Assembly: GCA_045113315.1 (NCBI GenBank)
Contig: JBGUIX010000014.1
Span: 62,001 to 126,000 of the forward strand
Source: RUG13091 sp045113315
Lineage (GTDB): Bacteria; Bacillota_I; Bacilli_A; RFN20; CAG-826
Direction of reading: 5' to 3'
DNA length: 64,000 nucleotides
Shown here piece after piece: positions 26,592-34,460 of the stretch; positions within the stretch are counted from its first letter, which is position 1, and each line of letters starts with the position of its first letter. The translations under genes and the position numbers were made by a program. Under the pieces are notes generated by a model. It saw only the letters and a list, made by a program, of their open reading frames with translations. It was not told where the DNA came from and searched no databases.

Positions 26592-27191
26592 ATGAAGTCA
26601 TATACTGGAAAAACAGTTGAAGAAGCTTTACAAGCCGCTAGCGAAGAAGCCGGTACTCCTGTTGAAGAATTAATTTATATTGTCACAGATAAAACAAAAG
26701 GTATTTTCTCAAAGAAAGTCGTTGTCGAAGTCTATGATTTATCTGATGTAATCAGATTTGCGGAAGATTATCTTTTAAATGTTGTTGATAACTTAGGTAT
26801 TGAAAGTACAGTTAATACTAAATTAGATGACGATATTATCCGTATCACAATTGATTCCACACACAATCCAATTTTAATTGGTAAAAACGGAAAGACACTT
26901 CAAGCTTTAAATGAATTAACCAAATTAGCGGTTAGCAATCATTTCCATAAAAGATTTAGAGTTTTACTCGATGTAAATGGTTATAAAGACAACAAATATG
27001 ATCGTTTAGAAAGAATTGCTCGTAAATTTGCTAAGGAAGTGCAAAGAAGTAAAACAACATATACATTTGATCCAATGCCTGCGGATGAAAGAAGAATCAT
27101 TCATAATGCCTGTTCTGGTATGAAGAATATTCGCACCGAATCCACTGGTGACGGCACACATCGTCAAGTGCAAATCATTTATGTTGAATAA
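26592..27191 (+). CDS. khpB: RNA-binding protein Jag/KhpB
   Basis: It has a Jag-N domain (residues 1-50, MKSYTGKTVEEAL), a KH domain with the GKNGKT GxxG loop and an R3H domain with the DPMPADERRIIHNA signature. It binds RNA and, with KhpA, affects cell division and elongation in Firmicutes. I chose the ATG at 26592 because AAGGAG lies just upstream. An alternative in-frame start at 26562 lies inside yidC. Confidence 0.93.
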   Translation: MKSYTGKTVEEALQAASEEAGTPVEELIYIVTDKTKGIFSKKVVVEVYDLSDVIRFAEDYLLNVVDNLGIESTVNTKLDDDIIRITIDSTHNPILIGKNGKTLQALNELTKLAVSNHFHKRFRVLLDVNGYKDNKYDRLERIARKFAKEVQRSKTTYTFDPMPADERRIIHNACSGMKNIRTESTGDGTHRQVQIIYVE

Positions 27192-27194
27192 TTA

Positions 27195-27216
27195 GCACCC
27201 GCCTGGGTGCTTTTTT
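27195..27216 (+). terminator. Rho-independent terminator of the rpmH-jag operon
   Basis: GCACCC (27195-27200) pairs with GGGTGC (27205-27210) over a four-base loop, followed by six T residues. Confidence 0.88.
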
Positions 27217-27228
27217 GGAAAGGTATTT

Positions 27229-28563
27229 ATGTTTGAGACAATAGTAGCATTAGCAACTCCTCCAATGAAATCAGCTTTAGCCATCATTAGAGTATCTGGT
27301 GATGATTGTTTTGCTATTGTCAGTAAATGCTTTTCCAAAGACATTACAAATATTCAAGAAAGAACCCTCTTAGTGGGGTATATAGAAAATAAAAAAACCA
27401 ATCAAAAAATTGATGAAGTTGTTCTAGCGATTTATAAAGGTCCAAAAAGTTTTACGGGTGAAGATTTAGTGGAGATAATTTGTCATGGAAGTTCACTAAT
27501 TTCACAGCAAATTCTCGATATTTTGATCGAAAACGGGGCTAGAATGGCCACAAATGGAGAATATTCTTCTCGTGCTTTTATCCATCAAAAAGTCGATCTT
27601 GTTCAAGCGGAAGCGATTAACGATATCATTAATGCTACCACTAAAGAAGCTAAAGATATTTCCATGTTTTCATTACAAGGAAAGACAAGCACTTTATTAA
27701 ATCCTGTTAAAACCCGTTTAGCGGACATCATTTCACTTATTGAAGTAAATATCGATTATCCAGAATATGAAGATATCGAACAAGCTAATAAACAACAGAT
27801 TATTACCGTTTGTGATGAGATAAACCAAATGATTGAAAAGCTCATTGATGATGGTGAAAAAGCCAAAATTATCAAAGATGGTTTAAAGGTCGCAATTGTT
27901 GGTAAACCAAATGTCGGAAAATCATCTCTACTAAATGCTTTAATGGGTGAAGAAAAAGCGATTGTTACTGATATTGCTGGAACTACTAGAGATATTGTTG
28001 AAGGTGATATCAATTTAAATGGAATCGTTTTGCATCTACTAGATACTGCAGGCATAAGAGAATCTAATGATGTAGTAGAAAACATCGGTGTAAATAAAGC
28101 TAAAGAAACACTAGAAAAAGCCGATCTTGTTTTAGTGGTTTTAGATGGGACTAATAGTCTTACTAAAGAAGACGAAGAAATATTAAAAATGACCGAAAAA
28201 CTCAATAGAATTATTATTTATAATAAAGCAGATAAAATTTCTTCTAAAAACAAAGATAATATTTATATTTCCGCGCTTAACAAAGACATTAATCCATTAG
28301 TAAAAGAAATATATAAAAACATTGGATTAGAAGAACAAACATTTAAACAACCAGCTTTAGCTAACACTAGACAAATTGGTCTATTAAAACAAGCTAGAAG
28401 TTCTTTAAATAAAGCTAAAGAAGATGCTTTAAACGATTTACCGGTTGAACTACTATCAGTTAATTTAATGGATGCCTATAACGCTATATTAGATATTTTA
28501 GGAGAAAGAAACAAAGCAGATTTAAGCAAAGAAATCTTCTCTCGTTTCTGCGTTGGTAAATAA
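27229..28563 (+). CDS. mnmE: tRNA modification GTPase MnmE
   Basis: With MnmG, MnmE adds the carboxymethylaminomethyl group to wobble uridine 34. This 444-residue copy has the N-terminal tetrahydrofolate-binding domain, a G domain with GKPNVGKSSL (about 224-233), DIAGTTRD, DTAGI and NKAD, and the C-terminal FCVGK (Cys441). AAAGG lies before the ATG. The usual next genes mnmG and rsmG are absent here; mnmE overlaps tatD by one base instead. Confidence 0.96.
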   Translation: MFETIVALATPPMKSALAIIRVSGDDCFAIVSKCFSKDITNIQERTLLVGYIENKKTNQKIDEVVLAIYKGPKSFTGEDLVEIICHGSSLISQQILDILIENGARMATNGEYSSRAFIHQKVDLVQAEAINDIINATTKEAKDISMFSLQGKTSTLLNPVKTRLADIISLIEVNIDYPEYEDIEQANKQQIITVCDEINQMIEKLIDDGEKAKIIKDGLKVAIVGKPNVGKSSLLNALMGEEKAIVTDIAGTTRDIVEGDINLNGIVLHLLDTAGIRESNDVVENIGVNKAKETLEKADLVLVVLDGTNSLTKEDEEILKMTEKLNRIIIYNKADKISSKNKDNIYISALNKDINPLVKEIYKNIGLEEQTFKQPALANTRQIGLLKQARSSLNKAKEDALNDLPVELLSVNLMDAYNAILDILGERNKADLSKEIFSRFCVGK

Positions 28564-29330
28564 TGATATTTGATACGCACTGTCATTTAAATTCCCCTGA
28601 ACTCTATTCAAGAATAGATGAAGTTTTAGAATCCGCTAAAAAAGTGGGTGTAGATAAATATTTAGTGATCGGTTGGGATAAAGAAAGTTCTTTATTGGCC
28701 GTTGAACTCGCTCATAAATATAAAGAGATATATGCTGCTATAGGTTTTCATCCCACTGACATCGATGGAGTAAACGAAGAAGATTTTAAGGAAGTTATGT
28801 CTCATGTTAACGATCCTAAAGTTGTGGCAATTGGTGAAATTGGTTTAGATTACCATTGGGTTAAAGATCCAGCACAAAGAGAAAAACAAAAAGAATGGTT
28901 TATTAAGCAAATTAAGTTTGCTAATGAACACCAAAAACCAATCTCAATACATAACAGAGAAGCCTTTGAAGATTGTTTAAAAATATTAAAAGAAAACCGC
29001 CCATTATATAGTGGCGTTATGCATTGTTATTCAGGAAGTGTAGAACTTTTAAAGGATGTTTTAGATTTAGGATTATATATCGGCCTAGATGGACCATTAA
29101 CCTTCACTAATGCTAAAACACCAAAAGAGGTTTGTGAGAAAGTACCATTAGATAGATTGCTTGTAGAAACTGATTCCCCATACCTATCACCACACCCATT
29201 AAGGGGTACAGTTAACGAACCAAAGAACATTGCTCTAGTAATTGATGAAATAACAAGACTTAAAGGCATTTCTAAGAAGCATATATTAGAAGTTTTATAT
29301 GATAATTCATGTAAATTGTTTCACGTGTAA
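28563..29330 (+). CDS. tatD: TatD-family metal-dependent DNase
   Basis: This 255-residue TIM-barrel hydrolase has the metal motif THCH (His6, His8), EIGLDYHW, HNREAFED, MHCYSG and TDSPYLSPHP. TatD proteins are 3'-5' exonucleases or deoxyribonucleases acting in DNA repair and RNA quality control. The ATG overlaps the mnmE stop (TAATG). The following rnmV-ksgA order is conserved in Bacillus. Confidence 0.94.
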   Translation: MIFDTHCHLNSPELYSRIDEVLESAKKVGVDKYLVIGWDKESSLLAVELAHKYKEIYAAIGFHPTDIDGVNEEDFKEVMSHVNDPKVVAIGEIGLDYHWVKDPAQREKQKEWFIKQIKFANEHQKPISIHNREAFEDCLKILKENRPLYSGVMHCYSGSVELLKDVLDLGLYIGLDGPLTFTNAKTPKEVCEKVPLDRLLVETDSPYLSPHPLRGTVNEPKNIALVIDEITRLKGISKKHILEVLYDNSCKLFHV

Positions 29331-29333
29331 ATT

Positions 29334-29867
29334 ATGAAATTATTTTTTGATGGGATTATAGTTGTTGAGGGCAAAAATGACGCTTCATATTTAAGCAGTT
29401 TTGTCGATACAGTTTTTGTCATTACTAACGGATATGAAATCCCTCAAAAAGAAATAGACTTTTTAAATAATTCCGTTAAGCACAACAAACAAATTATGGT
29501 GTTAACAGATTCTGATGAAGCCGGTTTCCTCATTAGAGAAAAGTTAAACAAATTAGTTCCTGAATCCACTAATAAATTTGTCGACTTGTCTCTTTGTAAT
29601 AAAAAAGATAAACACGGTGTTGCTGAGTGTGAAAAGAATGAATTATTGAGGGTTTTGAGTAGCTTTTGCGAGGAAAAACCATTTAATAAGGGAAATTTGT
29701 CACTTAACGATTTAGAAGATCTACATATCAAAAAAGAAGAAAGAGAATATGTTTGTAGTAAGCTTTCTTTAGGTATCTGTAATTCTAAAACATTTCTTAA
29801 AAGATTGAATTTTTTAGGAATCAGTAAAGATGTATTGAAAGGGGCAATAAATAGTTATGGAAATTAA
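29334..29867 (+). CDS. rnmV: Ribonuclease M5
   Basis: RNase M5 matures 5S rRNA in low-GC Gram-positives. This 177-residue protein has the N-terminal TOPRIM domain with VVEGKND (catalytic Glu near residue 13) and TDSDEAG (about residues 60-66), followed by a small C-terminal RNA-binding region. There is no strong Shine-Dalgarno, so it is probably coupled to tatD, which ends three bases upstream. It overlaps ksgA by 11 bases. Confidence 0.9.
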   Translation: MKLFFDGIIVVEGKNDASYLSSFVDTVFVITNGYEIPQKEIDFLNNSVKHNKQIMVLTDSDEAGFLIREKLNKLVPESTNKFVDLSLCNKKDKHGVAECEKNELLRVLSSFCEEKPFNKGNLSLNDLEDLHIKKEEREYVCSKLSLGICNSKTFLKRLNFLGISKDVLKGAINSYGN

Positions 29868-30666
29868 TCGTAGTAACGTAATGGAAATAATTGATAAATC
29901 TGGGCTTAAGCCAGACAAAGATTATGGCCAAAATTATTTATTGGAACCAGATATATGTAAACGCATTGTTGAATTCTTAAATATTGAAGAAAAAGACAAT
30001 GTTTTAGAGATTGGGCCGGGTATTGGATCGCTCACTCATTTCTTATCTACTTATAAAAGCGATATTACACTCGTAGATATCGACGAAAGAATGATTAATT
30101 TTTTAAAAATCTTATATAAAGAACCAAACATTAAGCTTGTTTTAAGTGACATTCGTAAACACGATGTATCAAATTATACAAAAATCATTGGAAATCTACC
30201 CTACAACATTACTACTGAAACAGTGGAATATTTAATAATGAACGCGAAGAGATGCAAAGTCATGGTTTTGATGTGCCAAGCAGAAGCTTTTCCCAGATTT
30301 AACGATGTTTCTGGTAAAGATTATGGGCCACTATCTGTGTTAATTCATCTATTAGGGAAATCAAAAAAACAATTTAATGTAAAACCAGGTAGTTTCTATC
30401 CGGCACCGAAATGCGCCTCCACTGTTTTCACTATCGAAAAAGATGATAATGCTAATTATGAAGATTGCTTAAATGTTTATAAACTTGCCAAAAAACTATT
30501 TTTAAATAGAAGAAAAACAATCTATAACAATTTATCTAGTTATCTTAATGATAAAGAAAAGGCTTTAAGTGTTTTAGAGGCGGTTAAAATAGCTCCAAAT
30601 AGAAGACCCGAAGAGATATCGCCTATAGAGTTTTATCAATTGCATAATGCTTTAAAAAGCAACTAA
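29857..30666 (+). CDS. rsmA: 16S rRNA dimethyladenosine transferase KsgA
   Basis: This enzyme dimethylates two adjacent adenosines in helix 45 of 16S rRNA. The 269-residue protein has NYLLEPDIC, SAM motif I VLEIGPGIGSLT and the catalytic IGNLPYNITT, plus the C-terminal LFLNRRKT segment. It begins inside rnmV, and the order rnmV-rsmA matches Bacillus. Confidence 0.95.
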   Translation: MEINRSNVMEIIDKSGLKPDKDYGQNYLLEPDICKRIVEFLNIEEKDNVLEIGPGIGSLTHFLSTYKSDITLVDIDERMINFLKILYKEPNIKLVLSDIRKHDVSNYTKIIGNLPYNITTETVEYLIMNAKRCKVMVLMCQAEAFPRFNDVSGKDYGPLSVLIHLLGKSKKQFNVKPGSFYPAPKCASTVFTIEKDDNANYEDCLNVYKLAKKLFLNRRKTIYNNLSSYLNDKEKALSVLEAVKIAPNRRPEEISPIEFYQLHNALKSN

Positions 30667-30702
30667 CGAATTGTTTTATATCTAAACTAATATAAAATTA
30701 AA

Positions 30703-30730
30703 TTGACCAAAGTAAATTAATTTGTAAAAT
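30703..30730 (+). promoter_or_regulatory. ispE promoter, possibly producing a near-leaderless mRNA
   Basis: TTGACC (30703-30708) and TAAAAT (30725-30730) are 16 bases apart. The predicted start (about 30737) is three bases before the ispE ATG at 30740, and no Shine-Dalgarno is present. Confidence 0.6.
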
Positions 30731-30739
30731 TAGAAGTCT

Positions 30740-31594
30740 ATGAAAAGTTTATTATTAAAAAGCTGGGCAAAAATTAACATCTGCCTAAATGTCGTTAACA
30801 AAAGACCTGATGGATATCATGAACTTGATATGATCATCCTTCCTTTAAAACTACACGATTCCATTTTGTTCTCTGAATTAAAGAACGCTACTGATCACTT
30901 TGTAACCATTGATGATTTTTCTCTTGGTCTTCTTAAATATAATATTGCTACTGCAGCAATCGAGAAGATGCAGAAGAAATATAAATTTAAAAATAAATTT
31001 AGAATCACCATTCATAAAGTTATTCCAATGCAATCTGGATTAGGTGGAGGTTCCTCGAATGCTGCGACTGTTATTAACGGAGTTAATTCTTATCTTAAAT
31101 TAAATCTTCCTTATGAAGAGTTAGTGGCTATTTCCACTGGTTTAGGTGCGGATATTCCATTCTTTATCACTAGTAAACCTGCTAGATGTAGAGGTATTGG
31201 TGAAAAAATTGATTTCGTTAATGTGAAAAATGATTATTACTGTTTAATTGTCAAACCAGAACAAGGTTGCTCCACTCAAGGTGTCTATGAAGTGTCTGAT
31301 AAGATGGATTTAAAGACTGGAGATGTGGAATTAGTTAAAAAGGCCTTAGAAGAAGGTGACGATGATTTATTAGCGGCTTCTATTTTTAACGCTTTAGAAG
31401 AACCTGCAATATCATTAGTTCCAGAGATTTTAGTTATTAAAGAGAAATTAAAAGCGCTTGGTTTAAAAATTGTACAAATGACAGGATCAGGATCCTCTGT
31501 TTTTGCCTTAAGTACAGATAAAAAATTAATCAAAAACGCCGCAAAAGCGTTAGAAAATCAATATTTAGTCGAAGTTACTAAAGTTTTGAAATAG
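30740..31594 (+). CDS. ispE: 4-diphosphocytidyl-2-C-methyl-D-erythritol kinase
   Basis: IspE phosphorylates CDP-methylerythritol in the MEP isoprenoid pathway, implying that the organism makes isoprenoids by the non-mevalonate route. The GHMP kinase glycine loop PMQSGLGGGSSNAA lies at about residues 94-107, with a N-terminal KSWAKINICL and a C-terminal MTGSGSSVFAL motif. The length of 284 residues is normal. The stop codon is TAG, nine bases before glmU. Confidence 0.94.
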   Translation: MKSLLLKSWAKINICLNVVNKRPDGYHELDMIILPLKLHDSILFSELKNATDHFVTIDDFSLGLLKYNIATAAIEKMQKKYKFKNKFRITIHKVIPMQSGLGGGSSNAATVINGVNSYLKLNLPYEELVAISTGLGADIPFFITSKPARCRGIGEKIDFVNVKNDYYCLIVKPEQGCSTQGVYEVSDKMDLKTGDVELVKKALEEGDDDLLAASIFNALEEPAISLVPEILVIKEKLKALGLKIVQMTGSGSSVFALSTDKKLIKNAAKALENQYLVEVTKVLK

Positions 31595-31603
31595 GAGAAA
31601 AGC

Positions 31604-32617
31604 ATGAATAGAAACGCCATTATTTTAGCAGCAGGCAAAGGAACAAGAATGCAATCTTTAGATCCTAATACCTGTAAAGTTGCTTATCCAATTTTAGGCA
31701 AACCAATTATTAGATACGTTTTAGAAGCTTTAAAGCCACTCAATTTTAATATGATGGCTGTTATCGTCGGATTTGGTGGAGAAACCACAAAAGAATTAGT
31801 TGGTAATGATGCTGAAATTGTTTGGCAAAAAGAGATTTTAGGAACTGGACACGCTGTTAGACAGTGTGAAGATTTATTTAAAGATCTCGATGGTGAAACA
31901 TTAATAATTTATGGTGACACACCACTTATCTCTACTGAAACCATTGGTCAAATTTTCCATATCCACGAAAAAGAGCATAACGCCTTAACAGTGGTCTCTT
32001 GTGTCTTACCAGACGCTAAGGGTTATGGCCGTTTAATTAGAGAAGAAAAGAGCAATCGTTTATTAGCAATTAGAGAAGAGAGCGATTGTGATGAATATGA
32101 ACTCGATGTTACAGAAGCTAACACCGGTATCTGTATTATTAACAACAAAATCTTATTTAAATATTTACCAAAATTAACAAACAACAATAAACGTCAATTG
32201 TTCTATTTATCTCAACTCGTTGAGATATTTAACGAAGAAGGCTTAACTGTTGGCTCTTATGTTGTTGAAGATATGGTAGAAGTATTTGGTATTAACGACC
32301 GCATCCAATTATCTTATGCTGCGAAAGTTATGAGAAAGAAAATCAATCATAAATTAATGCTTGAAGGTGTCTCTATGGAAGACCCAGACACCACCTATAT
32401 TTCTCCTGATGTTAAGATTGGTAAAGATACACTCATTTTCCCTAACACAACGATCTTAGGTAAATGTGAACTAGGCGAATCAAATGTTATTGGTCCTAAT
32501 GTTGTTTTAGAAGATGTCGTTATGGGAAATAACAATCGTGTTTATTGTTCCAATGTTGTTGGCAAAGTTATTGGTAACAACGAACACATTGGCCCTTATC
32601 AATATTTGAAGAAATAA
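31604..32617 (+). CDS. glmU: N-acetylglucosamine-1-phosphate uridylyltransferase, truncated GlmU
   Basis: The N-terminal uridylyltransferase domain is intact: LAAGKGTRM (10-18), NTCKVAYP, GTGHAV, YGDTPLIS and NTGI. After a helix-rich hinge at about 230-255 there are only three to four left-handed beta-helix turns (about 262-337). Bifunctional GlmU has about 455 residues, and its acetyltransferase residues (E. coli Arg333 to Ala423, including His363) would lie beyond this end. It therefore should make UDP-GlcNAc from GlcNAc-1-P but not acetylate GlcN-1-P. AGGAG precedes the ATG, and no frameshifted remnant follows. Confidence 0.9.
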   Translation: MNRNAIILAAGKGTRMQSLDPNTCKVAYPILGKPIIRYVLEALKPLNFNMMAVIVGFGGETTKELVGNDAEIVWQKEILGTGHAVRQCEDLFKDLDGETLIIYGDTPLISTETIGQIFHIHEKEHNALTVVSCVLPDAKGYGRLIREEKSNRLLAIREESDCDEYELDVTEANTGICIINNKILFKYLPKLTNNNKRQLFYLSQLVEIFNEEGLTVGSYVVEDMVEVFGINDRIQLSYAAKVMRKKINHKLMLEGVSMEDPDTTYISPDVKIGKDTLIFPNTTILGKCELGESNVIGPNVVLEDVVMGNNNRVYCSNVVGKVIGNNEHIGPYQYLKK

Positions 32618-32619
32618 GT

Positions 32620-32871
32620 ATGTTAATTATTAATTCATTTGGTAAAAACATTATTATAGGTGATCAAGTCGTTGGTTATATTCAAGATAATGAACTTATT
32701 ATTTCTCGTAAGAAGTTCGCTGATATAACTGATGATGGTGTTATCTCTTATAACGATTCCGAAATCGGATTTGTCGATGATGATGGAGCAATCATTATCC
32801 ACGATAAAGAAGTCGGCTATATCGATGATGGAAACAATTTTGTCTTTTATAAAAGCTTCGCAAAAATGTAA
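32620..32871 (+). CDS. Small beta-repeat protein of unknown function
   Basis: This 83-residue acidic protein starts two bases after glmU, without its own ribosome site, so it is probably translated by coupling. It is built from short repeats spaced 16-31 residues apart: VGYIQDNEL (18-26), IGFVDDDGA (49-57) and VGYIDDGNN (65-73). This suggests a beta-meander or beta-flower fold. I do not recognise a function. Its position behind a GlmU that lacks its beta-helix raises the possibility of a partner, which is inference only. Confidence 0.65.
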   Translation: MLIINSFGKNIIIGDQVVGYIQDNELIISRKKFADITDDGVISYNDSEIGFVDDDGAIIIHDKEVGYIDDGNNFVFYKSFAKM

Positions 32872-32873
32872 AA

Positions 32874-32897
32874 ATACGCTGTTTTTGCGGATTTTTT
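32874..32897 (+). terminator. Weak terminator after the beta-repeat protein gene
   Basis: AAATACGC pairs with GCGGATTT with one mismatch, around a T-rich loop, and is followed by T residues. Confidence 0.45.
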
Positions 32898-32906
32898 ATT
32901 TAAATT

Positions 32907-33428
32907 ATGGAAAAAACAATTAAAAGCAACGTTATCTATAAAGGTAAAATTCTTCGTTTAAATTGCGATGATGTTTTAGCTAGCAATGGAGAAAAAGTTA
33001 AAAGAGAAATTATCCATCATAATGGTGGGGTTTGTGTTTTGGCTTTTTATAACAACAAGATTCCTTTAGTGAAGCAATACCGTTATTCATACCAAGAAGA
33101 GATGTATGAACTTCCCGCGGGAAAATTAGAAAAAGGCGAAAATTCTTATGACGCTGGTATAAGAGAACTGGAAGAAGAGGTAGGACTAAAAGCAGATTCT
33201 TTAACAAGTTTAGGTGTTATGTATCCTTCTTGTGGTTATACAAATGAAAAAATATATCTTTATAAAGCTAATGATGTGAAACAAAGCAAACAACATTTAG
33301 ATGCTGATGAAGATATTGTTGTAAACTATTTTTCTATCGATGAAATCTTACAAATGATTGATTCGGGTGAAATTAAGGATGCAAAGACAATTTGTCTTGT
33401 ATTGAAATATTTAAGAACAATTCAATAA
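32907..33428 (+). CDS. NUDIX hydrolase, probable ADP-ribose pyrophosphatase
   Basis: This 173-residue protein has a complete Nudix box at about 72-94 (GKLEKGEN, then RELEEEVGL). The upstream ELPAGKLE motif is typical of ADP-ribose pyrophosphatases (NudF). It hydrolyses ADP-ribose or related nucleoside diphosphates. No Shine-Dalgarno is visible before the ATG, which lies directly after a weak terminator, so the transcript may be nearly leaderless. Confidence 0.87.
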   Translation: MEKTIKSNVIYKGKILRLNCDDVLASNGEKVKREIIHHNGGVCVLAFYNNKIPLVKQYRYSYQEEMYELPAGKLEKGENSYDAGIRELEEEVGLKADSLTSLGVMYPSCGYTNEKIYLYKANDVKQSKQHLDADEDIVVNYFSIDEILQMIDSGEIKDAKTICLVLKYLRTIQ

Positions 33429-33454
33429 AATATTAATGATTAAGGAGAATTGAT

Positions 33455-34360
33455 ATGCAATTAGTTATTTTAGCAGCTGGTATGGGTTCCCGTTTTGGTG
33501 GATTAAAACAGATGGAACCAATGGATGATTATGGAAACTTCATCCTTGACTACTCAGTTCATGATGCGATCCGTGCAGGATTTGATAGCGTCATCTTTAT
33601 TATTAAAAGAGAACATTTAGAAATCTTTAGAGAAACAATCGGCAAACGTGTTGAACCACTTATTAAAACCGAATATGCTTTCCAAGATTTAAACGATTTA
33701 CCAGAAGGATTTAAATGTCCAGAAGGTAGAGAAAAACCATGGGGCACCGCTCACGCTATTTTAGCGGCCAGAAAATTAATTAAAGATAATTTTATTATCA
33801 TTAATGGCGATGATTATTATGGTCAAAAGACTTATGAAGTAGCCGCTAATTATTTAAGAAGCTTACCAAAAGATAGCGTAGGTAAATATGCTAACATCGC
33901 TTTTGATGTCGCTAATACTTTAGCGGAAAACGGCTCTGTAAAAAGAGGTGTTTGTTTCTATGATGAAAAACATTTCTTAACCAAAATGATTGAATCTAGT
34001 GTCTATAAAGACGAAAAAGGTGTTATCCAAGCGGAACCATTAGATAAAAATGAAAAACCATTTGTCTGTGTTCCTGGTCAATTAGTTTCTATGAACTTAT
34101 TCGCCTTCTCCAAAGACATTATCGCTAGACTCGAAGAACAATTACCTGTCTTCTTAAAAGAAAACATCAATAACTTAAAAGCAGAATTCTTAATTCCTGA
34201 TGAAGTTTCTCGTTTAGTGGGTGAAGGTAAAGCATCCTTAAAATTAATTTCCACTCCTGATGTTTGGTATGGCGTTACTTATAGAGAAGATAAACCTTCT
34301 GTGGTTAAAGCTCTTAAAGAATTAACCGATAAAGGATTATATAAAAAAGGATTATATTAA
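33455..34360 (+). CDS. Sugar-phosphate nucleotidyltransferase-like protein
   Basis: This 301-residue protein begins with the NTP-transferase signature VILAAGMGSRFGGLKQMEP and has a metal-binding INGDDYYG motif (about residues 108-115). Such enzymes form NDP-sugars or nucleotidyl-alditols. The donor and sugar cannot be assigned, and the enzyme is not a standard RmlA, GalU or GlmU. AAGGAG is well spaced before the ATG. Confidence 0.75.
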   Translation: MQLVILAAGMGSRFGGLKQMEPMDDYGNFILDYSVHDAIRAGFDSVIFIIKREHLEIFRETIGKRVEPLIKTEYAFQDLNDLPEGFKCPEGREKPWGTAHAILAARKLIKDNFIIINGDDYYGQKTYEVAANYLRSLPKDSVGKYANIAFDVANTLAENGSVKRGVCFYDEKHFLTKMIESSVYKDEKGVIQAEPLDKNEKPFVCVPGQLVSMNLFAFSKDIIARLEEQLPVFLKENINNLKAEFLIPDEVSRLVGEGKASLKLISTPDVWYGVTYREDKPSVVKALKELTDKGLYKKGLY

Positions 34361-34382
34361 TAAGATAAATATAAGAAAGAAG

Positions 34383-34407
34383 CCTGCGACATAAATTGCA
34401 GGTTTTT
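34383..34407 (+). terminator. Terminator of the nucleotidyltransferase gene
   Basis: CCTGC (34383-34387) pairs with GCAGG (34398-34402), followed by five T residues. Confidence 0.65.
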
Positions 34408-34410
34408 CTT

Positions 34411-34442
34411 TATAAAGAAAAGCCCCTAGTTACCTAGAGGCT
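34411..34442 (-). terminator. Rho-independent terminator of ppdK
   Basis: On the minus strand AGCCTCTAG pairs with CTAGGGGCT (one mismatch, loop GTAA) and runs into TTTTCTTT. It is placed tail to tail with the plus-strand terminator. Confidence 0.78.
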
Positions 34443-34460
34443 AATTTATTGTTTAGAAAG

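Noticed and set aside
27756..28205. 149-codon ORF antisense to mnmE
   Set aside because: It is the reverse of the GTPase domain, with a typical shadow composition rich in Ser and Phe.
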